Below are positions 54,725-61,141 of a stretch of 64,000 nt of DNA, piece by piece (position 1 is the stretch's first letter; every line of letters starts with the position of its first letter). This stretch comes from JAGWBJ01 sp964291465 (lineage in GTDB: Bacteria; Chloroflexota; Dehalococcoidia; Lucifugimonadales; JAGWBF01), in NCBI GenBank assembly GCA_964291465.2, contig OZ219928.1, forward strand, positions 248,001 through 312,000. Reading direction: 5' to 3'. Both the position numbers and the translations under genes were made by a program. The notes under the pieces were generated by a model. It saw only the letters and a program-made list of their open reading frames with translations. It was not told the origin of the DNA and made no database searches.

Positions 54725-56572
54725 ATGACGTCGAGTCCCAGGCTGCAGGGCTACCCGCCCATCTCGGACTACGGGCTCATCAGCGACATGCAGTCCTGCG
54801 CCCTGATATCCAGGTCCGGGTCCATAGACTGGTGCTGCTTCCCCAGGTTCGACAGCCCGGCGGTGTTCGCCCGCATCCTGGACCGGCTCAAGGGCGGCTA
54901 CTTCCAGCTCGCTCCCGAGGGCGTGACCCGCGTGCACCGGCGCTACGTGTCCGGCACCAACGTCCTGGAAACGACCTTCGAGACGGACACCGGACAGGCC
55001 GTGCTGACGGACTTCATGCCCATCCGGCAGCCGGGAGGGGTGGGGCGGCCCTCGAAAGAAGGGCTGAGGCAGCAGGTGATACGGTTCCTGAAGTGCACGT
55101 CCGGCCACGTGACCTTCACCATGGAGTGCTTCCCGCGGTTCGACTACGGGACCATACAGCCCCACTCCACCACCTACAGCCCCCACACCGGGTTCGCCCA
55201 CGGCGGGGCCGATGCCGTGTCGGTGTACTGCTCGACTCCCCTGGAGATAAGGGAGGAGGGGTTCGTCTCGGGGGGTAGGCTGGCCTCAGGAGACCGGGTC
55301 TGCGCCTCGGTCACCTACGAGAGGCGGTTCTCCTACACGGGAAGGGCCCCGGACGAGGCCGAGATGGAGAGGAGCCTGGCCGAGACCGAGGAGTTCTGGC
55401 GAAGCTGGGCGTCGGTCTGCACCTACAAGGGGGAGTACGAGGAGGAAGTGGTCCGCAGCGCCCTGACCCTGAAGGCCCTGACCTACGCCCCCTCGGGCGG
55501 GCTGCTGGCGGCGGCGACCACCTCCCTGCCCGAGGCCGTGGGCGGCCCCCGCAACTGGGACTACCGTTTCACCTGGATCCGTGACGCCACCTTTGCCCTG
55601 TACGCCCTGGCCATCATCGGGTACTACGACGAGGCCCGGGCCTTCAAGGACTGGCTGGCCTGGAGCACGGCGGGGCGGGCCAGGGACCTCCAGATAATGT
55701 ATGGCCTGGGCGGGGAGCGACGCCTGGTGGAGACGGAGATCACCGAGCTGGAGGGCCACAGGCACTCCCGGCCGGTGCGGGTGGGCAACGCCGCCTACTC
55801 CCAGTACCAGCTCGACATCTACGGCGAGATAATGGACTCGGCCCACCTGTACCGGAAGTTCGCCAACGAGATAGACCCGGAGTACTGGGAGTACCTGCGG
55901 CGGGTGGTCCAGTTCGTCATGGACCACTGGACCGAGGCCGACGACGGCCTGTGGGAGACCCGGGGGGGCAGGGAGCCCTTCGTCTTCTCCAAGGTGATGT
56001 GCTGGGTGGCCCTGGACAGGGCCATCAAGGCGGCACGGGCCCTGGACCTGCCCGGAGACGTGGAGCTGTGGCGCAAGGTGAGGGCCCAGATCCGGGAGGA
56101 CGTGCTGGCCAGGGGGTACGACGCCGAACGGGGCGCCTTCGTTCAGGCCTACGGCAGCAAGGCCCTGGACGCGGCCAACCTGATGCTCCCGCTGGTGGGG
56201 TTCATCCGGGCGGATGACCCGCGGATGCGCTCCACCATCGAGGCCATAGAGCGGGAGCTGACGACCCCCGAGGGGTACGTCTACCGCTACAGGAACGTGG
56301 ACGACGGCCTAGGTGGCGACGAGGGGACCTTCACCATGTGCACCTTCTGGCTCGCGGACAACTGGATCATGCTGGGCGAGGTGGAGAAGGCCCGAAAGCT
56401 GTTCGACGCCCTTCTCGGCTGCGCCAACGACCTGGGGCTGCTCAGCGAGCAGATATCACCCTCATCCTCGGAGCTGCTGGGCAACTTTCCCCAGGCTTTC
56501 TCCCACATGGGGCTGATCAACACCGCCGTCCAGCTCCAGAAGGCCGAGGGCCAACCACCCCCGACCCGGTGA
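54725..56572 (+). CDS. Glycoside hydrolase family 15 protein (glucoamylase/trehalase-like)
   Basis: A 615-residue (alpha/alpha)6-barrel hydrolase. The N-terminal beta-sandwich domain starts YPPISDYGLISDMQSCALISRSGSIDWCCFPRFDSPAVFA, a hallmark of bacterial GH15. The catalytic barrel has NWDYRFTWIRDATFALYALA, and near the end LLSEQISPSSSELLGNFPQAFSHMGLINTA; the two acidic catalytic residues lie in WETRGGREPFVFSKVM and SEQISP. No signal peptide, so the substrate (alpha-glucan, trehalose or a related glycoside) would be internal. Beside pgi, gnd and zwf it would provide glucose to the oxidative route. Confidence 0.9.
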   Translation: MTSSPRLQGYPPISDYGLISDMQSCALISRSGSIDWCCFPRFDSPAVFARILDRLKGGYFQLAPEGVTRVHRRYVSGTNVLETTFETDTGQAVLTDFMPIRQPGGVGRPSKEGLRQQVIRFLKCTSGHVTFTMECFPRFDYGTIQPHSTTYSPHTGFAHGGADAVSVYCSTPLEIREEGFVSGGRLASGDRVCASVTYERRFSYTGRAPDEAEMERSLAETEEFWRSWASVCTYKGEYEEEVVRSALTLKALTYAPSGGLLAAATTSLPEAVGGPRNWDYRFTWIRDATFALYALAIIGYYDEARAFKDWLAWSTAGRARDLQIMYGLGGERRLVETEITELEGHRHSRPVRVGNAAYSQYQLDIYGEIMDSAHLYRKFANEIDPEYWEYLRRVVQFVMDHWTEADDGLWETRGGREPFVFSKVMCWVALDRAIKAARALDLPGDVELWRKVRAQIREDVLARGYDAERGAFVQAYGSKALDAANLMLPLVGFIRADDPRMRSTIEAIERELTTPEGYVYRYRNVDDGLGGDEGTFTMCTFWLADNWIMLGEVEKARKLFDALLGCANDLGLLSEQISPSSSELLGNFPQAFSHMGLINTAVQLQKAEGQPPPTR

Positions 56573-56723
56573 GCCGGCCATGGGACCGACACCGGCCATG
56601 CGGGGGGGTAGGCATTTGACGGGAATTTGAGAAAAAGCCAATCGCACCGAATACACAACGACTATTGGAATATGGTATAAGACGAGAAAAGGCGCAGTCA
56701 GAAGGGAAGAGGACACTTCTGCC

Positions 56724-56975
56724 ATGGCCACAGAGCTCAGTGTGCAAATTGCGAAATACGAGAGTATGCAGGCTGCTCTTGAGGCGGATCATGCAGGGAA
56801 ATGGGTGGTCCTGTACGACGAGGAGCTGATCGGCGCCTTCCGGACTTTCGAGGATGCAGCGGAGGAGGCGGTTAGGCGGTTCGGTAGGGGCCCATATCTC
56901 ATCAGGCAAGTCGGAGCCCCTGCCATGACGTTGCCTCCATCCCTGCTATATCGGCCAGTCGATGCCGACCGCTAA
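56724..56975 (+). CDS. Small DUF5678-like protein
   Basis: An 83-residue protein. GKWVVLYDEELIGAFRTFEDAAEEAVRRFGRGPYLIRQVG resembles DUF5678-type domains (a small beta-beta-alpha module). It overlaps the start of the aspartyl-protease-like gene by 14 bp. Its GC content is lower than the neighbours'. Function is unknown; the pairing with a retropepsin-like protein is seen, as far as I recall, in other bacteria too. Confidence 0.65.
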   Translation: MATELSVQIAKYESMQAALEADHAGKWVVLYDEELIGAFRTFEDAAEEAVRRFGRGPYLIRQVGAPAMTLPPSLLYRPVDADR

Positions 56976-57420
56976 CTGTGGATTTAGCGGCTCCCCTAAT
57001 GGCCGAGGCAGCGATAGCTTGGCTACCTATGGCCCAACGCTCGGCGTGTGTATAGGATTCGATCCCTCATATAGTCCTGCCGGTTCGTCCCACCCGCGTC
57101 TTAACGATTACCGCTTTCCGGCATTGGTCGATACCGGCGCCACTTTCAGCTGCCTCGATGCCAGCCTCGCGATTGAGATGGGGTTGCCCGCCGTAGACCA
57201 GCAGCAAATGGTTGGGATTGGTGGGGCACATAGGGCAAATGTATACCTTGCACAGATCTATGTTCCAGATCTGGATTTTGTGCAGTATGGTCGGTTTGCC
57301 GGCGTCAATCTCAGTGAGGGTGGTTTGTGGCATCGAGCTTTGATCGGACGGTCCTTTCTGCGTGCCTTCACTCTTACATACGAAGGGAAAACTGGGTCCG
57401 TTACCATTAGCAATGATTGA
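56962..57420 (+). CDS. Retropepsin-like aspartyl protease-family protein
   Basis: A 152-residue protein. RFPALVDTGATFSCLDASLAIEMGLP is the single-domain retroviral-type aspartyl protease motif (DTGA), and ALIGRSFLRAFTLTYEGKTGSVTI is the second conserved strand with the hydrophobic-hydrophobic-G motif. A homodimer would be the active form. There is no signal peptide. The start overlaps the previous gene by 14 bp and may be later. The pair lies between core metabolic genes and has low GC, so it was probably acquired. Substrates are unknown. Confidence 0.7.
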   Translation: MPTANCGFSGSPNGRGSDSLATYGPTLGVCIGFDPSYSPAGSSHPRLNDYRFPALVDTGATFSCLDASLAIEMGLPAVDQQQMVGIGGAHRANVYLAQIYVPDLDFVQYGRFAGVNLSEGGLWHRALIGRSFLRAFTLTYEGKTGSVTISND

Positions 57421-57444
57421 AGGTTGATCTAAGGGGGTTCTTTC

Positions 57445-58326
57445 ATGGCTGAGAAACGGATACTCTGCGCCTTCGGCGTGGACCTGGACGCCGTGGCGGG
57501 GTGGCTGGGGTCCTATGGGGGCGAGGACTCCCCCGACGACATCTCCCGCGGCCTGTTCGCCGGCGAGGTGGGCACCCCCAGGCTGCTCAAGCTGTTCGCC
57601 CGCCTGGGCATCAAGACCACCTGGTTCGTCCCGGGCCACTCCATGGAGACCTTTCCCGACGAGACCAGGATGATAGTCGAGGGCGGTCACGAGATAGGCA
57701 TCCACGGCTACTCCCACGAGAACCCCATCGCCATGACGCCCGAGCAGGAGGAGGCCGTGCTGCTCCGGTGCATAGACCTGGTCACCAGCGTGACCGGAAA
57801 GCGGCCCACGGGCTACGTGGCGCCGTGGTGGGAGTTCAGCCACGTCACCAACGAGCTGCTGCTGAAGAACGGCATCAAGTACGACCATAGCCTGATGCAC
57901 AAGGACTTCGAGTGCTACTACGTACGGGTCGGCGACCGGTGGACCAAGATTGATTTCTCCCAGCCGGCGGACCACTGGATGCGCAAGCTGGAGCGCGGCC
58001 AGGAGACGGACCTCATCGAGATCCCCGCCAACTGGTACCTGGACGATCTGCCCCCCATGATGTTCATCAAGAAGGCCCCCAACAGCCACGGGTTCGTCAA
58101 CCCCCGGGACATCGAGCAGATGTGGAGAGACCAGTTCGACTACGTCTACAGGGAGTACGACGAGGCCGTCTTCACCATGACCATCCACCCGGACGTGAGC
58201 GGCAGGCCCCAGGTGTTGCTCATGCTGGAGCGGCTGACCAACTACATCCGGGCCCACACGGGAGTCCGGTTCTGCACCTTCGACGAGATCGCAGACGACT
58301 TCGCCAGCCGCCATCCTCGAAAGTAG
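57445..58326 (+). CDS. Polysaccharide deacetylase-family protein (PuuE-like)
   Basis: A 293-residue NodB-fold protein. FGVDLDAVAGWLGSYGGEDSP begins with the metal-binding aspartate pair region; HEIGIHGYSHENPIAM supplies the two metal histidines (HxxxxH as HGYSH), GYVAPWWEFS is motif 3 and FTMTIHPDVSGRPQVL is the last catalytic histidine. It resembles the cytosolic group with peptidoglycan/chitin deacetylases and allantoinase-like PuuE, without a signal peptide. Starts at ATG 57445, 22 bp after the retropepsin-like stop. Substrate could be an amide rather than a polysaccharide. Confidence 0.85.
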   Translation: MAEKRILCAFGVDLDAVAGWLGSYGGEDSPDDISRGLFAGEVGTPRLLKLFARLGIKTTWFVPGHSMETFPDETRMIVEGGHEIGIHGYSHENPIAMTPEQEEAVLLRCIDLVTSVTGKRPTGYVAPWWEFSHVTNELLLKNGIKYDHSLMHKDFECYYVRVGDRWTKIDFSQPADHWMRKLERGQETDLIEIPANWYLDDLPPMMFIKKAPNSHGFVNPRDIEQMWRDQFDYVYREYDEAVFTMTIHPDVSGRPQVLLMLERLTNYIRAHTGVRFCTFDEIADDFASRHPRK

Positions 58327-58347
58327 CCCGGGCTACCTGTCCCCCGG

Positions 58348-60399
58348 CTACCTGTCCAAGGTAACTGCCACGCCCAGGTGGTCCGAGGCCGTGCCTCCGA
58401 ACAGGGTGAAGTCCGTGGGGCGCAGGTCTTCCGAGGTCCAGATGTAGTCGATCCGCCTGCGGGGGTCCCTTGCGGGGAAGGTGTAGCCCCTGCCGTCGTA
58501 CCCCGGCGAGGTGGCGAAGGCGTCCACCATGCCCGACTCCTCCAACGGGAGCATCTCAGGGTCCCCGGGCTCGGCGTTCAGGTCGCCCAACAGTATGGTC
58601 CGCTCCCTGCCTCCCCAGGCGTCCACCAGCGCCAGGACCTGGGGGGCGCGCCGGTGGCCCTCCCCCTCGCGGTGGTGCAGGTGGCTCGCCAGCACCGTCA
58701 GCGGGCCCGTGTCTCCCATGGGTATGATGGCTGTCGCGTAGCTCCGGTCCATGGGGATGTCGGCGTTGTTCGGCATGGTGTGGACCGAGCTCTCCGCTAT
58801 GGGGTACTTGCTCAGGACGGCGTTGCCCCACACGGAGTCGGCCGCCGGTGCCCACACGTAGGGCATGTCCAGCTCCCTGGAGAGCCAGGGAAGCATGTCG
58901 AAGGCCCCGTCGATAAGCCAGCCCCGGGACACCTCCTGCAGGGCAACGATGCCCGCGTCCTGCTCCTCTATGGCGGCGGCCAGGTCTCGGATGGCCAGGT
59001 AGCCGTCCTGGTCGAAGCCCTGGTGGAGATTGTAGGAGACCACCCGTATCGGGAACGCCGCCTCCTCCGAGGGCGCCGACTCCCTCCAGTACGCCCAGTA
59101 ACCCGCGGGTATCAGCAGCAGGACCAGGCCGGCCGACGCCACCGGCAGCCCCAGGGCCGGGGCCCGCCCGCCCCGGGACAGGACGGGCAGGGCCGCCGCG
59201 GCGCACAGGCCGAGAGCCGCCGCTACTATCAGAGGCATGGTGGGGGCGCCTCCAGGCAGGTCCAGCTCGTAGTTGACGTAGTACACGAATGTCGCCACCA
59301 GAAGCAGCAGCATGCCGGTCCCCGATGCGACGACGGCGGGCGCCGTCCCCCGGCCTGCCCGGGGCGGGCCGGGGGACGGCCCGACGCTCCCGGCATCCTG
59401 TCTCCCAGCCCTTTGTCCGAGCGATGTCCCCACGGCCGCCGCCGCCATGGCCATGACAACGCCGCCGAACATCGCGGCCAGGGCCGCCGCGACCCCCGAC
59501 CGCTCTCCAATCACCAGGAGGGCCAACAGACCCGCCAGCCCCGCAACGGCCAATGGCGCGCCCTGGACTGGCCGGGTAAGGACCCCGGCGGCGGCGAAGA
59601 GGCCCAGGACGTTCCCCACCATGAGCCACAGGAACACCAGGGGCTGGTCCCATCCGATGAGGGCCGTCTGCTGTCCGATGTTCTGGAACAGGAGCAGCTC
59701 CAGGAAGAGCAGGGGCCCCAGGCCAGCCAGGGACACCCAGCGCAGGCGGCCCCCTTCACCTTCCGTCGCCGGCGCGTTTTCGGCCAGCACCCGGTGGGCG
59801 AGAAACCCGTAGGCGCCGACCAGGAAGACGACCAGCAGGAAGGACGCCGCCCCCGGCTGCCACGACATGTCCAGCGTGGAGAAGGCGCCCTTGATGGCGG
59901 TGTCCACCGCGATGCCCAGAAGCAGGCCCATGGCGAAGGCCTGGCCGCCCGATGTCCCCCGGCCGCGAAGCCGGGCGGCGTAGAGGGGGACGAACCACAG
60001 GAAGGCCAGGACCCCGGCGGTCGTCAGGCCAAGGTCCACCGCCGGCCAGGGTACGGCCTGCTCGGCCAGCCGGGCGGCGCCGGTCCCGGCGGCAGCCACC
60101 GCCAGCCCGCCCCGCACTCCCAGGAGCCGGGCCAGAGGCAGGGCCAGGAACGCTCCGAGAAACAGGACCAGGGCGTAGGCCCCGGGCACGAAGGAGCTGG
60201 TCCCGACGGACTCCCTGATGTAGAAGACCAGGCCCGTAAACAGGACTCGGAGGAGCTGAAGGCCGAACACCACGGCCAGGGCCAACAGGGCCGTGTCCCT
60301 CAGGAACCGCCCGTCCAGCCGTGAGGAGACCCCGGTCCTCGAGGCCGGAGGCTCCTGACGGCCGTGCCCGTGAGTCGGTGCCGGTCCCATGCGGGACAT
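58348..60399 (-). CDS. Membrane-anchored endonuclease/exonuclease/phosphatase (EEP) protein
   Basis: About 683 residues: roughly 10-11 hydrophobic helices (LALAVVFGLQLLRVLF through LVLLLIPAGYWAYW), then a ~230-residue EEP domain. Catalytic motifs are intact: VVSYNLHQGF, IVALQEVSRG, VLASHLHH, TILLGDLNAEPGD, IDYIWTS and SDHLGVAVTL. The EEP domain should lie on the periplasmic or extracellular face if the helix count is even, but topology cannot be fixed by eye. Possible substrates are phospholipid head groups, sphingomyelin-like lipids, or nucleic acid. The frame is open to 60471; ATG 60399 and 60390 are both plausible. It is divergent from the alkyltransferase gene. Confidence 0.8.
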   Translation of the reverse strand: MSRMGPAPTHGHGRQEPPASRTGVSSRLDGRFLRDTALLALAVVFGLQLLRVLFTGLVFYIRESVGTSSFVPGAYALVLFLGAFLALPLARLLGVRGGLAVAAAGTGAARLAEQAVPWPAVDLGLTTAGVLAFLWFVPLYAARLRGRGTSGGQAFAMGLLLGIAVDTAIKGAFSTLDMSWQPGAASFLLVVFLVGAYGFLAHRVLAENAPATEGEGGRLRWVSLAGLGPLLFLELLLFQNIGQQTALIGWDQPLVFLWLMVGNVLGLFAAAGVLTRPVQGAPLAVAGLAGLLALLVIGERSGVAAALAAMFGGVVMAMAAAAVGTSLGQRAGRQDAGSVGPSPGPPRAGRGTAPAVVASGTGMLLLLVATFVYYVNYELDLPGGAPTMPLIVAAALGLCAAAALPVLSRGGRAPALGLPVASAGLVLLLIPAGYWAYWRESAPSEEAAFPIRVVSYNLHQGFDQDGYLAIRDLAAAIEEQDAGIVALQEVSRGWLIDGAFDMLPWLSRELDMPYVWAPAADSVWGNAVLSKYPIAESSVHTMPNNADIPMDRSYATAIIPMGDTGPLTVLASHLHHREGEGHRRAPQVLALVDAWGGRERTILLGDLNAEPGDPEMLPLEESGMVDAFATSPGYDGRGYTFPARDPRRRIDYIWTSEDLRPTDFTLFGGTASDHLGVAVTLDR

Positions 60400-60596
60400 T
60401 CTAACATCGGGTCGCGGGAGGTTGTGGGCGCCGTCGCGGGCGCGGTCCGGGCCCGTACGTGTCATACCCATGAGGACAGCCTCGCCGGGCTTTGCCGCGC
60501 CCCTGCCGCAGTGTGTGGCCGGACGCTATAATGAAGGGACATTCGGCAGGGAGTCCGCCCTCGGATCCGCGGGCCCCACCAGGAAAGAAGGGGACC

Positions 60597-61115
60597 ATGA
60601 CCAGACTTTGCTACGACCTGTTCCCTACGGAGATGGGATGGGTGGCTGCCCTGGCCTCGGACCGAGGTCTGCGGAGGCTGGCCCTGAAACCCCTGCCCCA
60701 GGAGGCGATGGACGAGCTGGGAAGCGCGGCCTCCAGCGCCGGCCGGGACCCCGACGCCCTGGAGGACGTCCGCCTCAGGCTGGAGGCCCACTTCCGGGGG
60801 GAGGACGGCGCCTTCGACCAGGTCCCCTTGGACCTCGAGGACGCCCCGCCCTTCTTCAAGGCCGCGTGGGAGGCGTGCCGCAGTATCCCCCGGGGCGAGA
60901 CGCGGAGCTACCAGTGGCTGGCGGCCCAGGCCGGGAATCCCCGCGCCTCCCGGGCGGCGGGGCAGGCGATGGCCAGGAACCGGCTGGCGGTGATCATCCC
61001 CTGTCACCGGGTGATCGGCAGCAACGGGGGCCTCCACGGGTACGGCGGGGGCGGCCTGGAGAAGAAGGCGCGGCTCCTACAGATGGAAGGGGCGGCGCCT
61101 GGGCAAGGGGGCTGA
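60597..61115 (+). CDS. ogt: Methylated-DNA--protein-cysteine methyltransferase
   Basis: A 172-residue suicide enzyme that takes alkyl groups from O6-alkylguanine. The active-site block AVIIPCHRVIGSNGGLHGYGGG contains the acceptor cysteine, preceded by the helix-turn-helix (IPRGETRSYQWLAAQAGNP) that binds DNA. The N-terminal domain is short and has no Ada regulatory part. AGGAAAGAAGGGG precedes ATG 60597. It converges on dnaE, with 26 bp between the stops. Confidence 0.93.
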   Translation: MTRLCYDLFPTEMGWVAALASDRGLRRLALKPLPQEAMDELGSAASSAGRDPDALEDVRLRLEAHFRGEDGAFDQVPLDLEDAPPFFKAAWEACRSIPRGETRSYQWLAAQAGNPRASRAAGQAMARNRLAVIIPCHRVIGSNGGLHGYGGGGLEKKARLLQMEGAAPGQGG

Positions 61116-61141
61116 TCCGGCCCCGGGGTTGCCGGAGATGC

